A stretch of 64,000 bases of DNA. It comes from Dasypus novemcinctus. Taxonomy: Eukaryota; Chordata; Mammalia; Cingulata; Dasypodidae. The stretch lies in NCBI RefSeq assembly GCF_030445035.2, contig NC_080673.1:182819216-182883215 (forward strand), read 5' to 3'. Positions 1 through 10,829 of this stretch are shown in pieces (position 1 is the stretch's first letter; every line of letters starts with the position of its first letter). The translations under genes were made by a program, and so were the position numbers. The notes under the pieces are model-generated. The model was not told where the DNA came from and ran no database searches. It saw only the letters and a program-made list of their open reading frames with translations.

Positions 1-974
1 AATGGTCCATGGCTCCTCCTTGAAAAGAATACTGCTTGAACTCAGGGACTCCGTACCACTGGGAAATTACCAAATTCTGCCCAATACTATAAAAAGCAGC
101 GCCTAAAATCTCAGCAGATATTCACTCGAAGAAGGCCAGCTCACTGCAGCCATCACTTAGGACTGTGCGTTCTAGAGCCAAACTGAATCTGCTTTCCCAC
201 ATTTGCTCTTCTAGATCATCTGTTCCACTGCGTCCTATCTATCAGAAACCAACCCTCTGGCATCGGAATTTCACGATATGTCTGTCAGTAAAGTTCTTGG
301 CCTTCAGAATCCCTGAGGAGAAGGCCAAAAACGAACTCCTTGGTGTGCTAGGAAAACACAAAACTCTAAAGAAACTGGCAAGCTTGTTAAGGAGTGGAGC
401 AAGGGAACAGAATTTAAGGATAATGGATCCAATTTTTAAAAAATAAGCAGGAGATGGATGAAAGAGAGAGGGAGGGAGGGGTTGGCGCCTTCCCTCAGCC
501 CTGGTCAGTGAGCTGAGCTCGGGCTGGGGGCTGGAACGATACCACTCCACCCGAGGCCACCCTTCAGCATCTATTGTATGAGGTGGCTCCTAGGGAAAAA
601 GAGGTGGCCATGAGGTAGACACCCCCAAAGCCTAACATCCTTCAAGGCTTAAGACTGGAAGTGCCTTGACTAAAATAGAGAAACAGATGCATGGTTCTTT
701 ATTTGAGTTTTCTTTAAAACTGCATTTTTTAGAAATAGGTAATCCGTGCATTTTGTAAACCATTCAAAAGGATATATGGCAAAGGAATAAATTTACCTCT
801 TACCCTGGCCCACCCAACAGTCCCTCTCCTCTGAAGCCACAGGGGATTTCATCTGTAGTCACTTTCCACCCCCTTTTCTTTTGCCCAAATGGTAGCATTC
901 TAAGCACGTTGTTATTCTTTTATCACCAAAAATAAATCCTGGAGATCATTACATGCTAGTTTCTATAGATGTGC
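1..974. other. No gene recognised; degenerate repeat sequence
   Basis: No exon, RNA gene or recognisable protein is seen here. Positions about 700-960 resemble the AT-rich 3' part of an old L1-type element, but the match is by eye and weak. A short purine run (gagagagggagggaggg) lies near 462-480. The small open frames on both strands have no family resemblance and overlap each other. Confidence 0.4.
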
Positions 975-1085
975 CTCCTTCTCCTCCTTTTTCCTTTCTC
1001 TACTCCCTTCTTCTCTTCCAATCCAGCCTTCCCCCTCCCGTCCTCCTACTCCCCCTCCCCTCCTCTCTTCCTCCTTCTCCTTTGC
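975..1085. repeat. Polypyrimidine tract
   Basis: About 110 bases are almost entirely C and T on the plus strand, made of irregular ctcctt, ccctcc and ttctcc words with only a few interrupting purines. It is a low-complexity tract, not a strict microsatellite. Such homopurine-homopyrimidine tracts can form triplex DNA; that is general knowledge and not shown here. Confidence 0.8.
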
Positions 1086-1246
1086 TTGTGGAGAGATATA
1101 TTTATTAACTCACATGAAAGGGACCAGTAGAGAGCTCATGGTCTGACCCCACCTTCACAGTGAACAGATTTGAAAAGTCACCATGACTTCCCATATACAT
1201 GTTTTAAAATGTCAAACTTATTATTTTTTTTAAATAGAGAGAGGGA

Positions 1247-1462
1247 AGCGGACTTGGCCCAGTGGTTAGGGCGTCCGTCTACCACATGGGAGGTCCGCGA
1301 GTCAAACCCCGGGCCTCCTTGACCCGTGTGGAGCTGGCCCATGCGCAGTGCTGATGCGCGCAAGGAGTGCCGAGCCACACAGAGGTGTCCCCCGCGTAGG
1401 GGAGCCCCAGGCGCAAGGAGTGCGCCCTGTAAGGAGAGCCATCCAGCGCGAAAGAAAGTGCT
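1247..1462 (+). mobile_element. DAS-SINE, left arm of inverted pair
   Basis: The tRNA-derived head begins at gggaagcggacttggcc and contains an intact A-box-like word (tggcccagtgg) at about 1256. The B-box region is damaged (gagtcaaaccc). The body continues through gagctggcccatgcgcag and gcgcaaggagtgc to about 1462, where the consensus breaks off without its usual tail. It abuts an oppositely oriented copy, so the two form an almost perfect foldback. Confidence 0.85.
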
Positions 1463-1655
1463 CCTTACTTGGCACACTCCTTGCGCGTGGGGCTCCCCTA
1501 CGCGGGGGACACCCCTGCGTGGCAGGGCACTCCTTGTGCACATCAGCACTGCGCATGGGCCAGCTCCACACGGGTCAAGGAGGCCCGGGGTTTGAACCGT
1601 GGACCTCCCGTGTGGTAGACGGATGCCCTATCCACTGGACCAAGTCCTCTTCCCA
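1463..1655 (-). mobile_element. DAS-SINE, right arm of inverted pair
   Basis: Read on the minus strand this starts with gggaagaggacttggtcc and holds a better B-box (ggttcaaacccc) than the left arm. It matches the left arm base for base over long stretches and ends at the junction near 1462. It also lacks the A-rich tail. Palindromic symmetry is centred near 1448. Similar proteins of 89 codons can be read from both strands purely because of this symmetry. Confidence 0.85.
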
Positions 1656-2745
1656 ATCATAATTTTTTTATGTCATCTTATACCCAAGCTGGAAACAAAT
1701 TTCCCCATTGTCTCAAAGGGTCCTTGGCATGGTTGGCTTGTTCAAAAAGGATCCACACATTTCATTTGATTGTTACATCACGTCATTCTCTGCTAATCTT
1801 GACGACTCTACCACCATCTTTATTTCACTGATTCATACTACAAATCAGGTCAGTAGTGCTGTAAACACGCCCTGCTCTGGATTTGTCTCTGCCTCCTCGT
1901 GTTGTCATGAAAGTCATTTTACTTGTTCCACTCTCCCTGCACATTTCCTAAATTGCAGTTAGCTCTGGGGGAACGATTGGCATTTGGGGCAGGAACATGT
2001 CCTGGCGGTGCCGCCTGCTTCACATTGGGAGGCACGCATTGTCCCACTTCAAGCAACACTAAGGTTGGTCATGGGTTCAGGCAGGGACAGCCCGATTCCT
2101 GTGGTCACACTCGCCATCCACCTCCTATCCGCTGAGGGTCCTTGTCTAAACCCTCCTTCCCTAGGAGTTACGGGTGGCAACTGTCTCTTTTTCTCATTCC
2201 TTCCACGTTTATCAGGCACAGCTCTTCTGCCTGTGTTTAAACAGCCAGAGAACCCATCTTATCCACAAGCTTTTGCTCTGAATGATTTAAGGCTATTTCC
2301 AAAACTCAAACTCACTCCTGAAAGACCTCATTTCTCTGCTCTTGAGGAAATTCCAAAAGCTGTGCCTTCACCTCAGAAAGCAAGTCTGAGGGAGGAATTC
2401 TAAAATGATTTCCTCATCACTGGTGTATATACTTGACCACCCAAGGTGCCTGATCATTTTGGACCCAAACCTTCTACAAGTTCTTCTGAAAAGAGAAATC
2501 AATGGCATCATTTTACCCCCACACATTCTTTTACACCCACACAAACATCGCAAAGTTGATCAAGACTTAATCCTAACACACAGGATTTATTGCATGCAGC
2601 ATTCTTGCAAAGTCATTGTTCTGGCTTCTGACCCTGGATTGTCCACCAGAAGAGAGGCCAGTGGGACTACCATGGGACATACAACAAAGGGTTCTGGGGA
2701 AAAAGTGGTCAGGAACAAGACACCCCTGAAACAGACTGCTCACTT
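1656..2745. other. No gene recognised
   Basis: This kilobase shows no exon or named repeat that I can support. The open frames of 84-139 codons on the plus strand around 1708-2403 have ordinary composition, no recognisable domain and no convincing splice context. Confidence 0.4.
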
Positions 2746-2808
2746 CCCGAACCCGGGACCTTCCAGGTGGTAGGCAGGAGCTCAATTGCTTGAGAAACAT
2801 CTGCTTCC
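2746..2808 (-). mobile_element. DAS-SINE monomer fragment
   Basis: The reverse complement of the tRNA-like head is seen, from ctgcttcc-type start (ggaagcagatg on the minus strand) through gcttgag and a B-box-like acccgggacc. It is a short diverged copy without a clear tail. Confidence 0.65.
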
Positions 2809-3129
2809 TTTTAACAACCTTCTTGCTCATAGCCTTTCCTGGGTTTGTACGGGCAATGCCTCTGGTGTCCTCTTCCTGCCTGCTATCACACAGATGAGAG
2901 GATCACCTTTGTCTGATAGAAAATACCCTGCTGCGGTTGTCCACACCTATGTTGGTCTACTTGACACTTCTTTGCTCGCCTCCGGTCAGCTTGCTTGGGA
3001 TTAGCTGACTAAAGGGAAGGTATCATTTTATGCTCACTTAGGTTAAGAAAAAAATCAATCTCAGTCACAAATCAATTCTAAATCCAATAAAATCAGAGAT
3101 GGTGAGAACTGTAAAGGGACGTGTGGGAA

Positions 3130-3300
3130 CATCTAGGCCCTCGGTATCAGAATATTTGCACTAACAGGGACCTTAGGGGGTTTATCATCCATTCCCTAGT
3201 TACAGATGTGGAAACAAAACCGAGGCTCAGAGTGATGGAGTGGTTATGCCGGGTCACATGGCAAAGCAGGGGCTCAAAGCCAGGTGTTCCCACTAAGTCA
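3130..3300 (-). repeat. MIR-like SINE fragment
   Basis: The words gatgtggaaac, gaggctcagag and ggtcacatggcaaagcagggg follow the order of the mammalian-wide MIR core in reverse orientation. It is heavily diverged, as expected for a repeat older than placental radiation. Confidence 0.6.
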
Positions 3301-3898
3301 TGAACTCCCCTGTTTACACATGAGGAGGAGATGGTCCGGAGGGGGTCTTGTGACTTGGCCCAGGTGTGAGTTGGGGAATTGAGTGCTCAGTGTCCACAGG
3401 GTGCCAGGCCCCATGCCAGGTGTATAATTAGCCACTCTGCCTCCCTGAGAGCCTGTATCCTCAGAACTGCTCTTCACAGGCCATGCAGCTGTTTCCCACC
3501 GAGAAGCTCATTTGGTGTTTTAATATTCAGCATTTTGTCACTGCAGTTAATTTGCTAATGGGTAAAATTCACTCACTGTGCTTTTTAAGTAAAATTTTAG
3601 CATTATCAAAATGTTCTCCAGATGAAACCACATTCCCAGATTCCCCCAAAGTATGTCAGACCCTTCCAGTGTAAAATGAGAACGGCTTGGAACCAGAAGT
3701 CTGGCGGCCTGAGGTCGCACCCCCCCAGCTGTGCAACCTTGGCAGAGCCCCTTGTTCCTTCCCCAGCCTCAGATGCCCCCTGTGTAGAAGGAGGGAGTTT
3801 GGATTAGTTCAGTGGTTTCCAACCGTGTTCATACCAAAAGCCTCTGCTTAGAAAGATTCCTTCAAACACCAACCTCCTTGATTAAGAACTTGTCTCCC

Positions 3899-4359
3899 CT
3901 CTTTGTAAAAATTTTTTAAATTTATTTTTTTAATTTATTTTATTTCTCTCCCCTTCCCCCCCCCACCCCAGTTGTCTGTTCTCTGTGTCTATTTGCTGCG
4001 TGTTCCTCTTTGTCCGCTTCTGTTGTCAGCGGCATGGGAATCTGTGTCTCTTTTTGTTGCGTCATCTTGTGTCAGCTCTCTGTGTGTGCGGCGTCATTCC
4101 TGGGCAGGCTGCACTTTTCTTTCGTGCTGGGCGGTTCTCCTCACGGGGCACACTCCTTGCGTGGTGCACTCCTTGCGCATGGGGCTCCCCTACACAGGGA
4201 CACCCCTGCGTGGCAGGGCACTCCCTGCGCGCATCAGCACTGCGCATGGGCCAGCTCCACATGGGACAAGGAGGCCCGGGGTTTGAACCGCAGACCTCCC
4301 ATGTGGTAGACAGACGCCCTAACCACTGGGCCAAGTCTGCTTCCCTCTTTGTAAAAATT
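3899..4359 (-). mobile_element. Full-length DAS-SINE with target-site duplications
   Basis: A complete minus-strand DAS-SINE lies at 3914-4344. On the plus strand it starts with its T-rich tail and c-rich run, continues through gttgtctgttctctgtgtc and ends with the inverted tRNA head ccaagtctgcttccc. It is flanked by a perfect 15-bp duplication, ctctttgtaaaaatt, at 3899-3913 and 4345-4359. The perfect duplication and low divergence mark it as a young insertion. Confidence 0.93.
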
Positions 4360-4546
4360 AATCAAAGATCCATGACTGTAATAACTTTGATGAGAATATT
4401 ATGCCTCAGGAAGGTGATATCCCTCCAGCCCCCAAAAGTGAATGCTGTTTGTTTTGTTTCAATCTGGTTGCATCCTCATCTTTTTGGTGCAGGGCTTTGC
4501 CACATGGAGGCCTGCACCTCTCCGAGTCACGCAGGTCTGGGACACC

Positions 4547-4632
4547 TTTTTTTTCCGGGAAGTCTTGGGGACCGAACCCTGGTCCTCCATACGGTAAATG
4601 GAAGCTCAATGGCTTGAGGCAAAGCCATTTCC
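4547..4632 (-). mobile_element. DAS-SINE monomer fragment
   Basis: An eight-base T run is followed by ggggaccgaaccctggtcc and a reversed head ending gcaaagccatttcc. This is a short monomeric copy on the minus strand, quite diverged. Confidence 0.6.
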
Positions 4633-5364
4633 GGAAAGTAAATGTTACCATTCGGCCCACACGCTTTGCCAGGGGTAAATGGATGAGTCCTCTCCTAGCA
4701 GAATACTGGGGGCAGGTCTTGGATTTCCATTACTGCCTTGCAGAAGCCCATCCTACTCCACCCCAAGAAGCCTTGAGGTCTATTGGACCACGAGCTTTCC
4801 CTCTGGTTCTGAAATTCGTAAGGGAGTAAGTCCTATGAGCTTCCTCCAGGACAAACATCTGAGGTTTCACCTCCTGGGAAATCTGGAAACCTGTTTTTAG
4901 GAATGTGGCTTGCAACCTTTAAACCAGGGCACTGGCCTCACCCAGGTTTCCTTCAGGCTAAAAGCAGACTTTGAACAAGACTTTGGGTATGTGTTGTTTA
5001 TTTGGGAGGTGATATGGAAAAGCGAGCCTGGGAAAGGGGAAAAGTGCTTAAGGGGGTATCTGTGAGTGGATTGCCACTGTGGACAACTGAGGTCAGTTCC
5101 ACGGAAGGTAGAGGAAGCTGGGGTATTTCTCCACCTGGGCTGTCCCCTGCTATTGAAGGCTGCCCCTTGGGGTTAAAGCTCCACCCATCCTGGCCTGCCC
5201 TCTACTGTGCAGGCAGAGACCCAGGATGCATCTGCTTGTTGGGGACAGTGCACAGGTAGCCTCCAGGTTGGGGGATGGGTATGGATGGGGCACCATCAGC
5301 ATCTTCCCAAGAGACTAAACCCGAAGCAACTCACAGGTCAGTTGTTAACAGTCAGCAATTACCT
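4633..5364. other. No gene recognised
   Basis: No exon or identifiable repeat is supported. The sequence is of average composition with scattered short open frames on both strands. Confidence 0.4.
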
Positions 5365-5930
5365 GTCTGTATATTCAACAAATTATTGCGAGGTACTGTT
5401 CTAGGTGCTTGCATTCATCAATGAACAAAAGAGATATGGGTCCCTGACCTAGTGGAGAGTCCATTCCAACCAGAAAATAAGGAAACAAGTAATATATACA
5501 ATAGACATAACTCTTAGAGCATTACAGAAATGATACAATACTCGAAGGTAAGGGGATTGGAAGTGGCAGATTGGGAGGGCAGGTGTTGCAATTTTAAACC
5601 TGGTGATTTGGGGAATGTCTTTGAGAAATGATTTGAAAGAGGTGATGGAATGAGCCATGCAGGTATCAGGCGAAGAACATTCTAGGTGGAGGAGAAACTC
5701 CTGAAGGTGTGAGCATGAGTGTGCCCAATATTTACCTGAAGACCACTGTGGCTGGAGCAGTGAGAGCAAGGGAGGGAGTAAGAGGACATGGGCTGAGAGG
5801 CAGCGTGAAGGGTGCCTGGACCTCTGGCTTTTATTGAGAGAGCAATGGGGGCCATCAGAGGCGCTGTGAGGAGGAGAGATGTGATTTACCTTGTATGGAA
5901 CAGGCTCGTTCTGACTATTGTGTGGAGAAT
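5365..5930. repeat. Ancient mammalian interspersed repeat, family not resolved
   Basis: The block has the familiar order gtactgttctaggtgct, aatgaacaaaa, tccctgacctagtgga, ggtgatggaatgagcc, gaacattctagg, ccactgtggctggagcag and tgtgtggagaatggac. These words occur together in a common old mammalian repeat. I do not assign a family name. Confidence 0.5.
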
Positions 5931-5939
5931 GGACTGAAG

Positions 5940-6480
5940 CAGGGTGTATCTGTTATCTGTGCTGTGTAACAAATCACCACAAGTTTAGCAGCTCAAAGCT
6001 ACATACATTTATCATCTTGCAGTTTCTTGGGTCAGTCGTCTGGGGAAGGGTTGGCCATGCCCTTTGCGCAGGTCTCATCGGGCTGAACTCCAGGTGTCGA
6101 CCAGGCTGCAGTCCTATGTGAGGTGCAGGGTCCTCTCCCAAGCTTACTTTTTGTTGGCAGAATTCATTTCCTTGTGGTCGTAGCACTGACTTCTCCATTT
6201 TCCTGACTGGGGATGGCCCTCTAATTCTCCATAGGCAGTTCATGATGTGGCTATTTACCTCCTCAAGTGCAGCCAGAGATTCCCTCTTCCACTTCAAATC
6301 TCTTCCTTCAGGAAGGCCCAGGCCCTTTGAAGGGCTCGTCTGCTAAGGATCTCCTTCAAAGTCACCTGACGAGTAACCTTATCACAGGAGGGCCATCCAT
6401 CATATTTACAAGCCCTGCCCACACTAAAGGGAGGGGCTATACAGGGCACAAATGCCAGAGAGGGAATCTTAGGCTGTCTC
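5940..6480 (+). repeat. Ancient mammalian interspersed repeat, family not resolved
   Basis: It starts with ctgtgctgtgtaacaaatca and cagctcaaag, and continues with cagtttcttgggtcag, the signature of a widespread old mammalian repeat. A related copy is seen at about 52395-52885. Confidence 0.5.
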
Positions 6481-6924
6481 AGAATTCTGGCTAGCACAGA
6501 AGACAAGGATAGAAGCCGAGAGATGTGTTAGGACACTGTCATCATAATCCAGGAAAGACGAGACAAGGCAGTAGCAGTGGATGTGACAAAAAGGGGTGTC
6601 TGGGTGTATTTGGAGGGTAGAGCCCACTGGAGTCCTGTCCGACTGGAATGAGAGAAAGAGAGGAGGCAAAGATGATGCCAAGCTAGAACATGGGCATAAT
6701 GGCTGGAGCTATAGTAACTGTTTTAGCCCATGAGTTGAAAACTATGAATTGAAGATGGCAGGAGCTTGGCTCTCTGATGATCATGCGGCCATCATACCAT
6801 CCCTGGACCATCCACCCTGGGACTGGATTTATGTGAGAGGAGAAAGAAAGTTCTATTTGTTTTTAAAGAAAAATGATGCTAAGGATTTTTGCCTGATCTA
6901 AAGGTGGGAGGGATTGTCATCAAC

Positions 6925-7175
6925 CAGGAATAAGTATAGCAAACATTCATGGAGTGCTTTCTGTGTACCAGGTAATCTGGGTGCTTCTCATCTTTTTACT
7001 TATTGACTCAGAGGGGAAGGGGGGAGTTATTATCCTCATTTTAAAGATTAGGAAACTGAATTAGAAGCAGATTAAGTAACTGCCCCAGGGTCATAGAGCT
7101 GGTAAGCAGAGCCAGGATCTATATTTGGACGGTTTCAGAGTCCTTACCTTTACCAATTTTTATATCACCTCTTAG
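6925..7175 (-). repeat. MIR SINE
   Basis: Reverse-strand MIR core words are visible: gagtgctttctgtgtaccagg, ttatcctcattttaaagat, ggaaactgaa, taactgccccagggtcat and agagctggtaagcagagcc. The order and spacing match MIR in minus orientation. Confidence 0.8.
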
Positions 7176-9154
7176 GAATGTTCTCTAAAATGAAAGCTCT
7201 TTGTCTTTATAGAAACATGACTTTAGCATGAAGCTGAAATTCCTCCACAGGTTTACCCCTGCCCACCTTCCCGTTATGGCTCACCCACATGCCGCTCCAT
7301 TTAATCCCAACCTATCTATTCACGGCTCTTGGAATTTCATTGGTACCTTCCTGCCCCTCTCCATCCCTCTGCCTGCCTTCAATCCCTTTTTTGTCCCCTT
7401 CTTGTCTCTTCGCCCAGCTGAAAACTACACTATTTCCAGACCTATCTTAAATTTGTCTGCTCTAAAGGGCTTCCCCGGATCTTGCCAGCTTCAGGGGACT
7501 CATCTTCCCCTTGGGCGTCTTACTGGTTTATGCTAATCATATGGCATAAAGTGGCGCATCTACCTTGAGTTGAGATTATTCTCAGTAGGCATTTTCTGTG
7601 CACCACCCATGTTTGTGGAATTGTGTTGGGCATTCTAGAGACTGGAGAAGAAGCTGCTCTCATTTTCTCCCTATTCCTTAAGTGGAAGCACACTCAGGAG
7701 CCTTAGGTTTGACAGGACCAAAGCCCCTGACACTCACGGCAGTTACACGCATCATCACTGTTTGGCAAGAGCTGGTACAAAGTTAGTGGGAGTAGATTGT
7801 GACCAAGGAATCAAGCATTCAGTTAGTGAGGAAACAACAGTTAGTGATCCTTTGGGGACTCTCAGTCCACGCCTAACTTTTTGCCCCAAAGCCACATGGG
7901 TGACTTTCAAAACAGGTAGGGATCATCAAAACCCAAGTTCTGCTCTCTTGATTACAAGAACCAAATAAAGGTTTTGTGCTGTATTTTATGACTGTAATGT
8001 GAGTCCACATTGGGTGGGAGGAAAAATAAAAATGAAAAAAATACCAGTTTTAGAAAGCAGATCTTGCTTATTCCAGAAGACAAATCACCAGAGCTGCCAG
8101 TTGCCTAGTAATTTCAAAACCAGATGTTGGTTATTTTTTTCCCCTAAACACAATTGTCTTAAGTTGAGCTTCTCGGAGGGAGTGTGAGTCTCTGGTTTTC
8201 ACTCACCCCAGTGAGGACAACATACTGTGTGCCCCTTACACACGCTTACCCAACATTCCAGCATCATATTTATGAAGCTAAGTGGCTCCAATGGATTCCA
8301 GAGAGCATGTACTTAGCGGAAAAGTACAGAAGCTGGCAACTCACATTTTGCCCAAATTGATTCCACATCTGCCTTAAGTAAACCGCTCCCTCTGATACAG
8401 GCATGCTTTTCTTCCCCCTTGCAAGGCAGTGTGTGCTATTAGATATCGAAAATAAAGGGGCTATTTTAGAAAAGAAGAAAAACAAGTTAAAGGTCAGTCT
8501 GAGGTTCAGAATACTCTGTGGGTTACTCTTCCTTGTTTAAACAACAACAACAATGAAAAACAACAATAGCTTTTCCAAGTTATAAACCATTTCAGCCCTA
8601 GTTCTTTTGCTCCCACTGCACCATCATTGGGTGTGAACAATCTTGTTAGAGCAAACTGCTTAACCAACGGAAACATCAGGAAATCTCATCTACCCCAAAT
8701 AATGCTGAAACACAACTCAAATACCAAAAGACCTCGGGCAGCTAAAATGTCGCAAAGCCCTTGCAACTTATCCATAGTAGAGCCACTAACCCACATTAAA
8801 GGCGTTCACTTTCATTTTTGATGCCAGACTCCAGCATTTTGGCTAACTGCTTTCCAATCTCACTACAGACTAAAAGCAGCAAATCAGAAATGAAGCCAGA
8901 GGCTGCTTCTTACAGCTGTGAGACAAGGAAGAGAGTAGAAAACCAGAAAGGCCAGAAATTTCACTGGCACAGCAGGTCCCCTCATCACTGAGTTCACCCT
9001 GATAGCTCCTGAGACACAAGCATACAACAGCAGTAAATCCAAGTCATACAGAGGAAGCCAACTTGTGCTCAACATCCTTTATTTAAGGTGAAAATGACAT
9101 GTGGATTATATTTCAGAAAAAGGATTAAAATGAAATCTAATAGTGAGGCGCTGT
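7176..9154. other. No gene recognised; short CAA microsatellite
   Basis: No coding exon is supported in these 2 kb. A short acaacaacaacaatg run lies near 8540-8555. The interval is comparatively free of recognisable SINEs, and the open frames are short and unrelated to any protein I know. Confidence 0.4.
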
Positions 9155-10010
9155 GTCAAGATTCTTTTGGTTGCAACTGACAAAATCCCAACTAAATTGG
9201 TTACAAAAGGGTAATTTATTAAGTGGTAAATTGGAAATCCAGAGATATCCTTGTTTCAGACACAACTGAATCCAGGAGGCTCAATCAAAATCATCAAGAC
9301 TGGCTTCTAGTGGAAGAAACTGTATCATTGATGTGGAGACAGTGGCCATGGGAGTTGCTGAGGGCAGGGACAGGGAAGAAGAGGTGTGATATACAGGCAT
9401 TTTCAGGACTTGGAGTTGTCCTGAATGATATTGCAGGGACAGATGCAGGACATCATATATCCTGCCATAACCCACTGAATGGACTGGGAGAGAGTATAAA
9501 CTATAATCCATGCTGTGTAGCAGCGTCCCAAAATGTATTCACCAAATGCAAGGAATGTGCCACACTGATAAAAGAACTTGGTGATGTGGGACGAGTGGGG
9601 GTTGGGGGTGAGGAGTGGGGATATATGGGATCTTATATTTTTTAAGGTAACATTTTATATGATCTATGTATCTTTAAAAAGGTAAAATAAGAATCTATTT
9701 TTAAAAAAGAGAGAGACTGGCTTCTCTTCATTTCCTGTTGGTTCCTTCTATGTTGGTGTTAGTCTCAGACCAGCGCTGCCTTCATGGTGGCAAGATGGCT
9801 GCCAGTAGCTCTAAATCTGATGAAAAAGAGGCCACTCTCTTCTCCCTCCTGCCCCCTTCCCTCCACACCAGGAGCAAACAGGTGAGATTAATTAGACTTG
9901 ATTGGCTTGGTTTGGGTTACATGCCCCTCCTGAACCAATCCCTGGGATCAAGAGTTGCAGTGTTCTGATAGGCCAGACCAGGATCACATGACTACTCCTG
10001 AGCCATGGGA
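9155..10010 (+). repeat. Ancient repeat interrupted by an L1 insertion
   Basis: An old repeat starts around ttggttgcaactgacaaaat and resumes after the insertion at 9309-9713 with ctgttggttccttctatgtt, ggcaagatggctgccagtag and ctgaaccaatccctgg. The two parts join in proper order. Similar wording is known from a common old mammalian repeat whose name I cannot assign. Confidence 0.5.
9297..9725 (+). mobile_element. 5'-truncated L1-lineage 3' end with target-site duplications
   Basis: The element body (9309-9713) carries the blocks attgcagggacagatgcagg, catatatcctgccataaccc, aatgtattcaccaa and gaatgtgccac, and ends in an A-rich tail. The same blocks recur at 54425-54680 and 61900-62335. It is flanked by the 12-bp duplication agactggcttct at 9297-9308 and 9714-9725. 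Length and truncation fit a LINE 3' UTR insertion; whether the source is a full L1 or a HAL1-type half-L1 is not resolved. Confidence 0.8.
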
Positions 10011-10187
10011 GGAAGTCAGTGCCACCCAAAGCAAGGAGACTGTGTAGAAGGGGGACAAGCAAAACTGGGGACGGGGAGTGGGAGTGGATGTAACCATGAG
10101 AGAGGGAATAAGATGTCGGGTGAAGAGAGTGATACATAAAAACCCATTACCATCTTGGATAGCCAGGATGACCCTTCTTGGGGGACT

Positions 10188-10613
10188 GTGATGGGTAAGT
10201 TCATGTGTCAACTTTTCTGGCCAAGCAAGCACTGGCCTGAGTGTCGCTGTGAGGCTATTTCATGGATTTAAATCATCAGTAAATTGATTGCATTATGGCT
10301 AATCGCATCTACAACTGAGGAGACTGCCTTCAACAATGAGACATCTCATCTAATCAGTCAAAGGCCTTCAAAGGAGAAGTAATGATTGCAGAGTTAGAAG
10401 GGAGAATTTCCATCTCTACTTTAGCCAGCCAGCTTCTCCTGGGGAATTCATGGAAAATCTTCATTGCAGTTCCCAGCTTGAGTCCTGCCCTACAGAATTG
10501 ACTTGCCCATCCACAGTCATGTGAGACAATTATAAAAATCTCATAATATTTGCATTGTATATATCCTGTTGGTTCTGTGTCCCTAGAGAATCCTGACAAA
10601 TATAGGGGCTCCA
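10188..10613 (+). repeat. LTR-like repeat, family A copy 1
   Basis: It begins tgatgggtaagttcatgtgtc and ends near ctgttggttctgtgtcccta with gagaatcctgac. The same start, end and length of about 430 bp recur at 33331-33769 and 57528-57994, all on the plus strand. The ends look like those of a solitary LTR-type repeat, but the class is not settled by eye. Confidence 0.6.
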
Positions 10614-10800
10614 GATGCAACTGATTCTTACCTTCATAAATTGATTGTGACCTATGGCTTTTGTATTTTCAAAAAAGTGATTGTGACGATCAAAAATGAT
10701 TGTGACACTGGGGTTCTCACTTACATGAGTTACTTTCCTTTTTGCACCATTTAGGGTTTGGTTCTCTGTCACTTGCAACCAAAAGAGTCTGAACAGAGTA

Positions 10801-10827
10801 TCCCATCCCCCCCCCCCCGCCCCCGCA
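10801..10827. repeat. Poly-C low-complexity run
   Basis: A run of 13 C interrupted by single bases (ccccccccccccgcccccgc). Such runs slip easily in sequencing and replication, so exact length may be unreliable. Confidence 0.8.
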
Positions 10828-10829
10828 TT

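Noticed and set aside
1247-1330. tRNA gene (A- and B-box-like sequences)
   Set aside because: These are tRNA-derived SINE heads, present dozens of times with SINE bodies, and do not fold as full tRNAs.
1302-1595. Two 89-codon frames on opposite strands with similar proteins
   Set aside because: Both are read through the inverted SINE pair; similarity follows from palindrome symmetry, not from a gene.
3985-4617. 210-codon plus-strand frame
   Set aside because: Most of it is the antisense of a DAS-SINE. Equivalent frames recur over the SINEs at 40953-41429 and 58712-59185.
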